The notes beneath the pieces were generated by a model that had not been told where the DNA came from, did not search any database, and saw only the letters and a list, made by a program, of their open reading frames with translations. DNA of 20,423 nucleotides from Candidatus Campbellbacteria bacterium RIFCSPLOWO2_02_35_12 (GTDB taxonomy: Bacteria; Patescibacteriota; Minisyncoccia; Phycocordibacterales; UBA2163): NCBI GenBank assembly GCA_001774455.1, contig MFAC01000006.1:1-20423 (forward strand), in the 5' to 3' direction. Each line of letters opens with the position of its first letter. The first letter of the stretch is position 1. Below, one piece after another: positions 13,364 to 20,423 of the stretch. The position numbers were made by a program, and so were the translations under genes.

Positions 13364-14113
13364 CTATTTGTCTTTTTTAATTTTGCCGATTTTCTTTTTC
13401 TTTTGTTTATCTGATTTATCAGCCGTATTTAATTTATTAATCTTATTTAATTTGTCTGATTTATTTTTCAAAAACTTAATTGTGTTATCGGGGTCAGAAA
13501 TTATTAAATATTTATATGTTAAAATTTTCAACGGGTCCATATTGCGCGCCTCGCCTACAGACATATTACTAAAATTTCTAAAACTTTTTTCAGTATTTCT
13601 GTCTTTTTCTCCCAACAAAAAGAGCGCTGTGTTTTTTCTTTTTGTCGCTAATTTTTCAAATCCCGCGATATTGGAAAGAGACGATATCGTCTTTTTTGCT
13701 TCCGAAGTTTTTGGTTCTGTAAAAATAAAGCGGTCTATAAAAATTATTTCATTGTCTTTAAGTTTTCGCGACAATACCGTAAAAAGTGTTTTTGTTTTCA
13801 TCTTTTTATTAATCTTTTTGCCGTAATCTTTATCGTTTCTTGGACCAAAAGTAATACCTCCTCCGCGCCAAAGGGGAGAACGAATTGAGCCATGGCGGGC
13901 TTGTCCGGTTCCTTTTTGTTTCCATGGTTTTCTGCCTCCGCCACGAACATCGCTTCTGTCTTTGCTGTGAGCGATTGGTTTTCTTGCGTTTGCCTGCATA
14001 GACACTACAACCTGATGGACAAGATTATTATTCCAAGGCAAATCAAAAATACTTTCGGGTAAGATTATTTTCCCTGTTTCTTTTCCTTCTTGATTGTAGA
14101 TTTTTGATTCCAT
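13364..14113 (-). CDS. rplD: 50S ribosomal protein L4 with Lys-rich C-terminal tail
   Basis: A 249-aa L4, whose loop reaches into the exit tunnel. The N-terminal core has IILPESIFDLPWNNNLVHQVVVSMQANARK (about 16-45), and the extended loop SDVRGGGRKPWKQKGTGQARHGSIRSPLWRGGGITFGP (about 53-90) is clearly conserved. The usual fold ends near residue 212 (IISDPDNTIKFLKN); the last 35 residues are a Lys/Asp/Asn-rich tail ending KIGKIKKDK. In E. coli L4 also represses its own operon; whether it does here is unknown. It lies 80 nt after rplC and 35 nt before rplW. Confidence 0.96.
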   Translation of the reverse strand: MESKIYNQEGKETGKIILPESIFDLPWNNNLVHQVVVSMQANARKPIAHSKDRSDVRGGGRKPWKQKGTGQARHGSIRSPLWRGGGITFGPRNDKDYGKKINKKMKTKTLFTVLSRKLKDNEIIFIDRFIFTEPKTSEAKKTISSLSNIAGFEKLATKRKNTALFLLGEKDRNTEKSFRNFSNMSVGEARNMDPLKILTYKYLIISDPDNTIKFLKNKSDKLNKINKLNTADKSDKQKKKKIGKIKKDK

Positions 14114-14193
14114 AATTTTTTTAAATAATAAAATATAAATTTTGAATTATGAGAAAATTTATCGCATTGATTCTCTTTTTATTATTTTAATTC

Positions 14194-14805
14194 TTAATTT
14201 GCATTTTGAATTTCAACGATTGTCCCTCTTCTCCCCGGCACAGGACCGTTTACAGCTATTTGATTGTTTTCTTTATCTATTTGTATAATTTTAAGTCCTT
14301 TTACGGTTATTCTGTCGCTCCCCATTCTGCCGCCCATCCTCGTGCCCTTAAAAACTCTTTGCGGACCTGTCGCTCCGATTGAACCGGGCTCTCTTTCCGA
14401 GTGTTTTTGTCCATGAGTTCTCCTCCCGCCATGAAAGCCGTGTCGTTTAACAACACCCTGAAACCCTTTTCCTTTTGAAATAGCCGTGATTTTAATTTTG
14501 TCTCCTTCCGCGAATACCGAGACATCAATCTTATCTCCTGTTTTATACTCGTCTTTACCATTCTTAAATTCTTTAAATCCTTCAAAATTGCCGAGTTTTT
14601 TAGAATGTCCTTTTTGGGCTTTGTTTATGTTTTTTTCTCTCTTCTCTCCATAGCCGACTTGTATTGCTTCATATCCGTCTTTTTCTTTATTCTTTACCTG
14701 CGTAACAACAGCGGGTAATATATTAAGTATAGTTGCCGGATGAACTTTGCCCTTATTATCAAAAATTTGAGTCATATTTTGTTTTTTTCCGATAATAAAT
14801 TTCAT
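14194..14805 (-). CDS. rplC: 50S ribosomal protein L3
   Basis: A 203-aa L3, an initiator of 50S assembly that reaches the peptidyl transferase centre. It starts MKFIIGKKQNMTQIFDNKGK, counted from the ATG at 14805; an in-frame ATG three codons upstream (14814) is possible but MQI is not typical of L3. Conserved blocks are KGKGFQGVVKRHGFHGGRRTHGQKHSEREPGSIGATGPQRVFKGTRMGGRMGS (central) and QIAVNGPVPGRRGTIVEI. It heads its own transcript here: a strong terminator and a promoter candidate separate it from rpsJ. Confidence 0.97.
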   Translation of the reverse strand: MKFIIGKKQNMTQIFDNKGKVHPATILNILPAVVTQVKNKEKDGYEAIQVGYGEKREKNINKAQKGHSKKLGNFEGFKEFKNGKDEYKTGDKIDVSVFAEGDKIKITAISKGKGFQGVVKRHGFHGGRRTHGQKHSEREPGSIGATGPQRVFKGTRMGGRMGSDRITVKGLKIIQIDKENNQIAVNGPVPGRRGTIVEIQNAN

Positions 14806-14852
14806 AATTTGCATATTAAATAATTTGCGTAAATACTATTTTCAATAAAATA

Positions 14853-14868
14853 GAAGGCAAACGCCTTC
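14853..14868 (-). promoter_or_regulatory. Hairpin in the rplC leader
   Basis: A perfect 6-bp stem, GAAGGC / GCCTTC, with the 4-nt loop GTTT on the minus strand, followed by TATTTTATTG. It lies between the predicted promoter and the rplC ATG, about 48 nt before the start. It could be an attenuator or a protein-binding site for feedback control of the operon; the U-tract is weak. Confidence 0.4.
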
Positions 14869-14889
14869 AGATAATATTTATACCATACT

Positions 14890-14919
14890 ATAATACCCGC
14901 TAAAATGCAAATACGGCAA
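14890..14919 (-). promoter_or_regulatory. Promoter candidate for rplC-rplB
   Basis: On the minus strand TTGCCG (14914-14919) and TATTAT (14890-14895) are 18 nt apart. An overlapping alternative, TTGCAT (14905-14910) with TATGGT (14882-14887), has 17-nt spacing. Either gives a leader of about 70-80 nt before rplC. Confidence 0.45.
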
Positions 14920-14939
14920 TTTTGCGTAAAATATAAATA

Positions 14940-15051
14940 TGCATACAAGATAAAATCATACTATATCGTATGTAATCGTATGCACAGATCAGACCTGTAC
15001 ATATATTGAGCATCGTCCTCTGTCAAAGCGAGACCTTTGACAAGTGGGACG
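14940..15051. other. Inverted-repeat-rich part of the rpsJ-rplC gap
   Basis: No gene is seen. The stretch has TGCATAC (14940-14946) paired with GTATGCA (14978-14984), enclosing CATAC (14957-14961) paired with GTATG (14968-14972). It also has an 8-bp stem TGTCAAAG (15021-15028) with CTTTGACA (15035-15042), extended by an outer CGTCC/GGACG pair (15014-15018 and 15047-15051). It lies between a terminator and a promoter, so its purpose is unclear. Confidence 0.5.
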
Positions 15052-15066
15052 CGCATAAACAATACA

Positions 15067-15101
15067 AAAAAGCCCCACTTCTCTTTCGAGCGGGGCTTTT
15101 T
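15067..15101. terminator. Bidirectional intrinsic terminator after rpsJ
   Basis: A perfect 10-bp stem, AAAAAGCCCC and GGGGCTTTTT, with a 15-nt loop that includes a small CTC/GAG stem. Minus-strand transcription leaves a run of six T; plus-strand transcription leaves TTTTTATTTTTATT. It starts 11 nt after the rpsJ stop codon, so it ends the str-rpsJ transcript before rplC. Confidence 0.85.
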
Positions 15102-15112
15102 ATTTTTATTGA

Positions 15113-15511
15113 TTAAACCATTTTTACATCAATATTGACGCCTGATGGCAAATTCATATTTGTAAGCGCCTCAATAACTTTTGGCGATGGATTTATTATA
15201 TCTATAACTCTCTTGTGAACTCTCATTTCAAACTGCTCGCGCGCATCTTTGTAAATAAACGGCGCGCGATTTACCGTGTATTTTTTAATCTCAGTCGGAA
15301 GCGGTATTGGTCCGACTATAACCGCGTCAAAACGAAGTATTGTGTCTATAATTTGTTTTATGGAATTGTCTAAAATCTTATGCTCATAAGCGCGGACACG
15401 GATTCTAAGTTTTTGCGTTTCGTCTTTCTTTGATATTTTCTTTACTATTTCTTTCTTTTTTTTTGTCTGCTTTACGATTTTAGTTTTAGCTGTTTTAGTT
15501 GTCGCTGTCAT
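15113..15511 (-). CDS. rpsJ: 30S ribosomal protein S10 with N-terminal extension
   Basis: A 132-aa protein; the S10 core begins at about residue 34 (KLRIRVRAYEHKILDNSIKQIIDTILRFDAVIVGPIPLPTEIKKYTVNRAPFIYKDAREQFEMRVHKRVIDI) and ends NLPSGVNIDVKMV. S10 is in the 30S head and also joins NusB in antitermination complexes. The first 33 residues are a Lys/Thr-rich extension not found in the usual 100-105-aa protein. It lies 68 nt after tuf and is cut off from rplC by a strong terminator, so it behaves as the last gene of the str transcript rather than the head of the S10 operon. Confidence 0.96.
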   Translation of the reverse strand: MTATTKTAKTKIVKQTKKKKEIVKKISKKDETQKLRIRVRAYEHKILDNSIKQIIDTILRFDAVIVGPIPLPTEIKKYTVNRAPFIYKDAREQFEMRVHKRVIDIINPSPKVIEALTNMNLPSGVNIDVKMV

Positions 15512-15579
15512 AAATTATTTTAATTAGCTTATTTTAAGAAACTTCATTATTCTAAAAAAGCTAAATGGCGCAAATCGTT

Positions 15580-16773
15580 CTATGCTATTATTTTTGTTAC
15601 AACACCCGCACCGACTGTTTTTCCTCCTTCTCTAATTGCAAATCTCTGTTGTTCTTCAAGAGCAATCGGGGAAACAAGTTTTACTTTAAATTTTGTCGTA
15701 TCACCTGGCATAACCATCTCCGTTCCTTCAGGCAGTGTCGCTTCCCCCGTAACATCGGTTGTTCTGATGTAAAACTGCGGCTTGTATCCTGTGAAGAAAG
15801 GTGTGTGCCGTCCCCCCTCTTCTTTTGTAAGAATATACGCTTCCGCTTCAAACTCCGTATGAGGTGTTATAGAGCCTGTCTTTGCCAAAACCTGACCTCT
15901 ATGAATATCTTCTTTTTTGATACCCCGAAGAAGAATACCAGCATTATCTCCTGCTATACCTTCGTCAAGCGATTTGTTAAACATTTCAATACCGATAACG
16001 ATTGTTTTTACCGTCTCTTTAATTCCGACAATTTCAACTTCTTCGCTTACCTTTATAATACCTCTCTCTATTCTGCCCGTTACAACAGCTCCGCGACCTT
16101 CAATTGAGAAAATATCTTCAATGGGCATTAGAAATGGTTTTTCTATATCTCGCGCGGGAATTGGTATATATTCGTCTAAAGCATTCGTCAATTCTAAAAT
16201 TTTCTTTGCCCATTCATCGTCAACCGACGTCGCTTCAAGAGCTTTGAGTCCCGAGCCCCGAATTACCGGGGCTTTCTCTCCGTCAAATTCATATTTTGTA
16301 AGAAGTTCGCGAACTTCTTCCTCAACGAGGTCAATAAGGTCTTTGTCGTCAACTTGGTCAACTTTATTAAGAAATACGATTATTTTCGGCACGCCAACCT
16401 GCTTTGCAAGCAAAATATGCTCTCTTGTTTGAGGCATAACGCCATCGGAAGCCGCGACTACCAGTATAGCGCCGTCCATCTGCGCGGCTCCTGTAATCAT
16501 ATTTTTAATATAATCAGCATGTCCCGGCGCGTCTATGTGCGCGTAGTGACGCGCGTCTGTCGCGTATTCATTATGAGAAAGAGCTATCGTAATACCACGC
16601 GCTCTCTCTTCAGGCGCGCTGTCAATTTCTTCAACTTTTCTTAACCTTACCGTTTTCCCGGCAAGATTAAGAACATGCAAAATTGCGGCGGTTAATGTGG
16701 TTTTTCCATGGTCAACATGACCGATTGTGCCTACATTTACATGCGGCTTTGTTCTATCAAATACTTCTGCCAT
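15580..16773 (-). CDS. tuf: Elongation factor Tu
   Basis: A 397-aa EF-Tu, the GTPase that brings aminoacyl-tRNA to the ribosome. GTPase motifs are GHVDHGKT (18-25), RGITI (59-63), DAPGH (81-85, with catalytic His85) and NKVD (136-139). The common DCPGH has Ala in place of Cys here. Domain 2 and 3 blocks include [13 protein letters not shown] and [10 protein letters not shown], ending [19 protein letters not shown]. Full length. It lies after fusA with an unusually long 247-nt gap that holds a good promoter candidate, so it may be transcribed separately as well as with the str operon. Confidence 0.98.
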   Translation of the reverse strand: MAEVFDRTKPHVNVGTIGHVDHGKTTLTAAILHVLNLAGKTVRLRKVEEIDSAPEERARGITIALSHNEYATDARHYAHIDAPGHADYIKNMITGAAQMDGAILVVAASDGVMPQTREHILLAKQVGVPKIIVFLNKVDQVDDKDLIDLVEEEVRELLTKYEFDGEKAPVIRGSGLKALEATSVDDEWAKKILELTNALDEYIPIPARDIEKPFLMPIEDIFSIEGRGAVVTGRIERGIIKVSEEVEIVGIKETVKTIVIGIEMFNKSLDEGIAGDNAGILLRGIKKEDIHRGQVLAKTGSITPHTEFEAEAYILTKEEGGRHTPFFTGYKPQFYIRTTDVTGEATLPEGTEMVMPGDTTKFKVKLVSPIALEEQQRFAIREGGKTVGAGVVTKIIA

Positions 16774-16943
16774 ATTTTTAGCTTTTAGTTTTTAGTTTTT
16801 AAGCTTATCCGCTTATTAAACTAATACTAATAAATAATTAAGATTAATAATAAATGACCTGATAAATAAGCGATTAATTTTCTCTTAAATATGATAATAA
16901 TTTAGAATATTTATAAAATAACACTCTAAACAATATATTAAAT

Positions 16944-16972
16944 ATAATAACAAAGTAAGAAAATAATTGCAA
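16944..16972 (-). promoter_or_regulatory. Promoter candidate for tuf
   Basis: On the minus strand TTGCAA (16967-16972) and TATTAT (16944-16949) are separated by an ideal 17 nt. The expected start is near 16937, giving a leader of about 160 nt before tuf. That leader contains an inverted repeat (16810-16817 with 16865-16872). Confidence 0.55.
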
Positions 16973-17020
16973 CTTTTCGCGGTCTATAATACTTTTTTAT
17001 CGTTTTTATTGTCTTTATTT

Positions 17021-19168
17021 TTATTTTCTTGCTTCTACTATTTCTTTCGCAACATTAGCGGGAACAATTTCGTAGTGGTCAAACTCCATAGTGGAAGAAG
17101 CGCGTCCTTCCGTCATTGAACGAAGAGCTGTGGTATAGCCGAACATTTCAGACAACGGAACTTTTGCGTTTATAACTTTAAGCATACCTCTGTCTTCCGT
17201 ACTTTCAATCTGGCCGCGTTTTGAACTTAAATTTCCATTTATGTCTCCCATAAACTTCTCCGGAGTAACCACTTCAACTTTCATTATCGGCTCAAGAAGC
17301 GCCGGGGCGGCTTTTTTTGCGGCTTCTTGAAGCGCCTGCGAAGCGGCAATTTTGAAAGCGATTTCTGAAGAGTCAACATCATGGTAAGACCCGTCAAAAA
17401 GCTCCGCTGAAATATCAACGAGTTTATATCCGGCAATAACACCTCTTTCCATTCCTTCTTTTACACCTTTCTCAACCGCAGGTATAAATTCTTGAGGAAT
17501 AACGCCTCCTTTAATATTATTAATGAATTCAAACCCTTCTTCTCTTTTAGTGTTCTTGGCAATTTTTACGCCTTCTTTAAGCGGTTTAAGTGGCTTGATT
17601 CTGATATTGACATGACCATATTGACCGCGACCTCCAGATTGTTTGATATATTTAACTTCAGCTTCGGATTCTTTTTGGATTGTTTCTTTGTAAGCGACCT
17701 GCGGTTTGCCGACATTTGCTCCAACAGAAAATTCCCGTTTCATTCTTTCAACTATAATATCCAAATGAAGTTCCCCCATTCCGGAAATTATCGTTTCCAT
17801 TGTCTCCGGATCGGCGCTCACCTTAAATGTCGGGTCCTCATCGGAGAGTTTTTTTAGCGCAATACCCATCTTTTCCTGGTCAGCTTTCGTTTTTGGCTCA
17901 ATACGAAGATTAACAACAGGTTCCGGAAACTCAATTTTTTCAAGAATTATGCGGTTTGCTTCATCACAAAGAGTGTCCGATGTTTTGGTATTTTTAAGTC
18001 CCACTGCGGCGGCGATTTCTCCGGCATAAACCTTCTTTACTTCCTCCCGCGAATTCGCGTGTATTCGCAAGATTCTCCCTATTCTCTCTTTCTCTTCTGT
18101 TGATGAATTATAAACATACGAACCAGCTTCAAGCGCGCCTGAATACACGCGAAAGTATGTAAGCTGACCGACAAACGGATCACTCTGGAGTTTAAACGCA
18201 AGCGCGGTAAATGGTTCATTGTCCGAAGCCTTCCTCTCAATTTCTTCTTTTGTCTTCGGATTAATCCCCTTAACCTGCGGAATATCAATAGGCGACGGCA
18301 GATAATCAACAATGGCGTCAAGTATAAGCTGAACTCCTTTGTTCTTAAGAGACGAGCCTGTAAATACGGGCACAAGCTGATTTGCAATAACCGCTTTTCT
18401 TATAACTTTTTTGAGCTCATCAACTGAAATTTCTTTACCTTCCAAATAATCATTCATCAGCGCTTCATTATTTTCAACAATTTTTTCAATAAGTTCGTCC
18501 CGCAGTTTTTTAGCGTCGGCTTTTAAATTCTCGGGCGCGTCTTCAACTCTGATTTCAATGCCCATATTGCCTTCAAAATAAAAAGCTTTCATTTCTAAAA
18601 GGTCAATGATGCCTTTAAATTTATCTTCTTGTCCAATCGGAATCTGCATTCTGACGGCATTTTTCGTAAGCCGCTCCAATATTGTCTGAAATGACCTTTC
18701 AAAATCCGCGCCCGTTCTGTCTATTTTATTTATGAAACAAATTCTCGGAACTTTATATTTATCCGCCTGCCTCCATACCGTTTCCGACTGCGGCTCTACC
18801 CCCGCAACTCCGTCAAAAACAACCACGCCTCCATCAAGAACTTTTAGAGACCGTTCCACTTCGGCTGTAAAATCAACATGCCCGGGAGTATCAATAATAT
18901 TAAATTGGAAAGATTTTGATTTATCGATTTTATCTTCCGTGTATGTTGGCGTCCAAAAAGCGGTTGTCGCGGCGGATGTAATAGTAATACCGCGTTCTTT
19001 TTCCTGCTCCATCCAATCCATTATCGCTTCCCCTTTATGAACCTCTCCTATTTTATGCGACACGCCCGTATAAAAAAGCACCCTTTCCGTTGTCGTGGTT
19101 TTTCCGGCGTCAATATGAGCAATAATTCCGATATTTCTTATCTTTTCCAAAGGATAATCTCTTCCCAT
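17021..19168 (-). CDS. fusA: Elongation factor G
   Basis: A 715-aa EF-G, the translocase GTPase that also splits ribosomes with RRF. GTPase motifs are AHIDAGKT (17-24), [13 protein letters not shown] and [10 protein letters not shown]. Later domains show [44 protein letters not shown], the domain IV block [14 protein letters not shown] with [23 protein letters not shown], and [19 protein letters not shown] near the C-terminus. Length is normal for a full five-domain protein. It lies between rpsG (125 nt upstream) and tuf (247 nt downstream). No SD motif precedes the ATG. Confidence 0.98.
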   Translation of the reverse strand: MGRDYPLEKIRNIGIIAHIDAGKTTTTERVLFYTGVSHKIGEVHKGEAIMDWMEQEKERGITITSAATTAFWTPTYTEDKIDKSKSFQFNIIDTPGHVDFTAEVERSLKVLDGGVVVFDGVAGVEPQSETVWRQADKYKVPRICFINKIDRTGADFERSFQTILERLTKNAVRMQIPIGQEDKFKGIIDLLEMKAFYFEGNMGIEIRVEDAPENLKADAKKLRDELIEKIVENNEALMNDYLEGKEISVDELKKVIRKAVIANQLVPVFTGSSLKNKGVQLILDAIVDYLPSPIDIPQVKGINPKTKEEIERKASDNEPFTALAFKLQSDPFVGQLTYFRVYSGALEAGSYVYNSSTEEKERIGRILRIHANSREEVKKVYAGEIAAAVGLKNTKTSDTLCDEANRIILEKIEFPEPVVNLRIEPKTKADQEKMGIALKKLSDEDPTFKVSADPETMETIISGMGELHLDIIVERMKREFSVGANVGKPQVAYKETIQKESEAEVKYIKQSGGRGQYGHVNIRIKPLKPLKEGVKIAKNTKREEGFEFINNIKGGVIPQEFIPAVEKGVKEGMERGVIAGYKLVDISAELFDGSYHDVDSSEIAFKIAASQALQEAAKKAAPALLEPIMKVEVVTPEKFMGDINGNLSSKRGQIESTEDRGMLKVINAKVPLSEMFGYTTALRSMTEGRASSTMEFDHYEIVPANVAKEIVEARK

Positions 19169-19293
19169 AAATATATGAATAAATTAAAATTAAAAAATAC
19201 AAATCAACAATACAAAATTCAAAATAATATAGTTAGCGTGTTTTTAATTTTTGCGTTTTTTGTTTTATCTTTTATTTTTTGTATCAGAAAAAT

Positions 19294-19764
19294 CTACCAT
19301 GCAAAATGAGCAAACGCTTTATTGGCTTCCGCCATTTTGTGGACATTCTCTTTCTTCTTAACGGCATCTCCTTCATTTTTGCTTGCCAAAATAAGTTCGT
19401 CAGCAAGTCGTTTATACATTGGAGAGCCTTTTTTTGTCTCTGCGGCGCTAATAATCCATCTCATAGCAAGAAAAAGCCGCCTTTCCTGCCTCACTTCTCT
19501 TGGAACTTGATAATTGGCGCCGCCAACCCTCCTTGAGCGCACTTCTATAGCGGGTCCGACATTATCAAGCGCTGTTTCAAAAAGAACAGCTGGAGCGTCT
19601 TTTTTTTCTCTTTTTTTTATCTCATCAAGAGCCCCGTGAACAACCCTGCGCGCCGTGTTTTTCTTACCGTCTTTCATTATATAATTGATAAATTTGGCAA
19701 CTTTAACAGACCCGTGTATTGAATCTTTTGCGACTTCTTTTCTTTTTTTTATTTTTCTTCTCAT
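19294..19764 (-). CDS. rpsG: 30S ribosomal protein S7
   Basis: A 156-aa S7, which starts assembly of the 30S head and lines the E-site. It begins MRRKIKKRKEVAKDSIHGSVKVAKFINYIMKDGKKNTARRVVHGAL, then ALDNVGPAIEVRSRRVGGANYQVPREVRQERRLFLAMRWI (about 65-104) and ends KMAEANKAFAHFAW. Full length for the family. It lies 70 nt after rpsL and 125 nt before fusA, the standard str order. Confidence 0.98.
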   Translation of the reverse strand: MRRKIKKRKEVAKDSIHGSVKVAKFINYIMKDGKKNTARRVVHGALDEIKKREKKDAPAVLFETALDNVGPAIEVRSRRVGGANYQVPREVRQERRLFLAMRWIISAAETKKGSPMYKRLADELILASKNEGDAVKKKENVHKMAEANKAFAHFAW

Positions 19765-19834
19765 TATTCTTTATAAATTATAGACAGTAAATTTATTTTT
19801 AAATTTTTTTATTTGTAATTTTATACTCTTATGT

Positions 19835-20242
19835 TTATTTCGGCTTTTTGGCGCCATACGCGCTTCTTCCTCTTTTTCTATTTTCAACTCCGCCTGCGTC
19901 AAGTTTGCCTCGCACTATGGTATATCGCAAACCAATGTCTTTTACTCGCCCGCCTCGCAAAAGTACTACGGAGTGTTCTTGTAAATTGTGTCCGACTCCG
20001 GGAATATAAGCCGTAACTTCAATACCGTTTGTTAGACGAACTCTTGCCACTTTTCTTATAGCCGAGTTTGGTTTCTTTGGTGTTTTTGTCATCACCTTAA
20101 TACATACCCCTCTTTTGAACGGTGAAGAGTAAAATGTGGGTTTATTTTTTAAAGTATTAAAACTGCGCGCCAAAGCCACTGTCTTTAGTTTCGCGTAAAT
20201 TTTTTTTCTTTTCTTTTTTACCAATTGATTAATTGTTGGCAT
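19835..20242 (-). CDS. rpsL: 30S ribosomal protein S12 with altered decoding loop
   Basis: A 135-aa S12, part of the decoding centre. It begins [14 protein letters not shown]; the loop [18 protein letters not shown] (51-68) keeps the lysines where streptomycin-resistance changes occur in other bacteria. The second decoding loop is [24 protein letters not shown] (84-107). The usual KDLPGVRY is KDIGLRY here, one residue shorter and lacking the Pro; the Asp methylthiolated by RimO in E. coli is retained (D102). The protein is about 11 residues longer than E. coli S12, mostly through a longer N-terminal part. First gene of the str operon; promoter candidates lie upstream. Confidence 0.97.
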   Translation of the reverse strand: MPTINQLVKKKRKKIYAKLKTVALARSFNTLKNKPTFYSSPFKRGVCIKVMTKTPKKPNSAIRKVARVRLTNGIEVTAYIPGVGHNLQEHSVVLLRGGRVKDIGLRYTIVRGKLDAGGVENRKRGRSAYGAKKPK

Positions 20243-20304
20243 AATTTTCTATTACCTTAAATTATACTTTTTTATAAAAAAACTCGCTCTCGCAAGTAAT
20301 AGAC

Positions 20305-20332
20305 AGTTTACTATAAAGCTAAAAAAATGCAA
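20305..20332 (-). promoter_or_regulatory. Proximal promoter candidate for rpsL
   Basis: On the minus strand TTGCAT (20327-20332) and TAAACT (20305-20310) are 16 nt apart, 62 nt before the rpsL ATG. The -10 is weak but the position is reasonable. Confidence 0.3.
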
Positions 20333-20335
20333 ATA

Positions 20336-20366
20336 ATTATACGGTAAGTTCAACATATAAATGCAA
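20336..20366 (-). promoter_or_regulatory. Distal promoter candidate for rpsL
   Basis: A perfect TATAAT on the minus strand (20336-20341) is preceded by TTGCAT (20361-20366) with a long 19-nt spacer. It would give a leader of about 90 nt for the str operon. Confidence 0.4.
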
Positions 20367-20388
20367 CGCTTGGTAAAATATCAAGCGT
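20366..20388. promoter_or_regulatory. Inverted repeat between divergent starts
   Basis: A perfect 7-bp inverted repeat, ACGCTTG / CAAGCGT, around 9 nt. It abuts the distal rpsL -35 box and ends right before a plus-strand ATG. It could be an operator shared by the two directions. Confidence 0.35.
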
Positions 20389-20423
20389 ATGACAAAAAGA
20401 AAAAGATTTAAGCATTTATCGGT
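20389..20423 (+). CDS. Possible divergent gene, first 11 codons only
   Basis: An ATG at 20389 opens a frame (MTKRKRFKHLS) that runs off the right edge. The basic start is compatible with a membrane or secreted protein's N-terminus, but nothing can be identified. No SD motif is present, as elsewhere in the window. It may be chance. Confidence 0.3.
   Translation, partial: MTKRKRFKHLS

Noticed and set aside
14815..15068. tRNA or known ribosomal-protein leader RNA in the rpsJ-rplC gap
   Set aside because: No cloverleaf with T-arm or anticodon arm could be found, and no known leader motif was recognised; only inverted repeats are evident.
15565..16107. 180-aa plus-strand frame within tuf
   Set aside because: A Cys/Phe/Arg-rich antisense shadow of the strongly conserved tuf gene.

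Overview
The window looks like chromosomal DNA of a Candidate Phyla Radiation (Patescibacteria) bacterium, most likely a Parcubacteria-type lineage. This is inferred from AT-rich DNA, ribosomal proteins with lysine-rich extensions, start codons without Shine-Dalgarno motifs, a RAYT-type transposase of a kind common in these genomes, and a dense block of glycosyltransferases. TGA is used as a stop, so the code is the standard bacterial one. No rRNA gene is present to place it more precisely.

Right part (about 20.4 kb down to 15.1 kb, minus strand): the str cluster rpsL-rpsG-fusA-tuf, followed directly by rpsJ and a strong bidirectional terminator. A divergent gene may begin at the extreme right edge. 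Promoter candidates lie before rpsL and inside the long fusA-tuf gap.

Middle part (14.8 to 6.2 kb, minus strand): the S10 cluster and the start of spc. Order is rplC-rplD-rplW-rplB, then a 1.9 kb interruption, then rpsS-rplV-rpsC-rplP-rpmC-rpsQ-rplN-rplX-rplE, then a terminator-like hairpin. The usual next genes (rpsN, rpsH, rplF) do not follow rplE. The rplW-rplB gap contains a 102-bp inverted-repeat element.

Interruption (about 9.98 to 11.84 kb, plus strand, very AT-rich): a truncated N6-adenine DNA methyltransferase, a 257-aa protein with PIN-nuclease-like features, a 59-aa protein, and an open frame without a normal start codon. The first three are linked by ATGA stop/start overlaps. Because this cassette faces against the ribosomal genes, the distal half (rpsS to rplE) needs its own promoter. 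A TTGACA-16-TAGTAT candidate lies where expected and would start the transcript at the first base of a 5' hairpin.

Left part (5.9 kb to 1, minus strand): a surface-polysaccharide or protein-glycosylation operon. It has four GT-B (GT4-type) glycosyltransferases, a GtrA-like four-helix membrane protein and the start of a GT39/ArnT-like integral membrane glycosyltransferase. A RAYT (REP-associated Y1 transposase) is inserted between the first and second glycosyltransferases. It is flanked by two palindromes of one family and carries a third in frame inside its own coding sequence. G+C rises in the last part of the operon (below about 1.4 kb).

Together these genes supply most of the early-assembling and tRNA-facing ribosomal proteins plus EF-G and EF-Tu, next to cell-envelope sugar transferases. 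The most unusual content is the cassette inside the S10 cluster, the self-embedded RAYT palindromes, and several unexplained inverted-repeat structures between genes.
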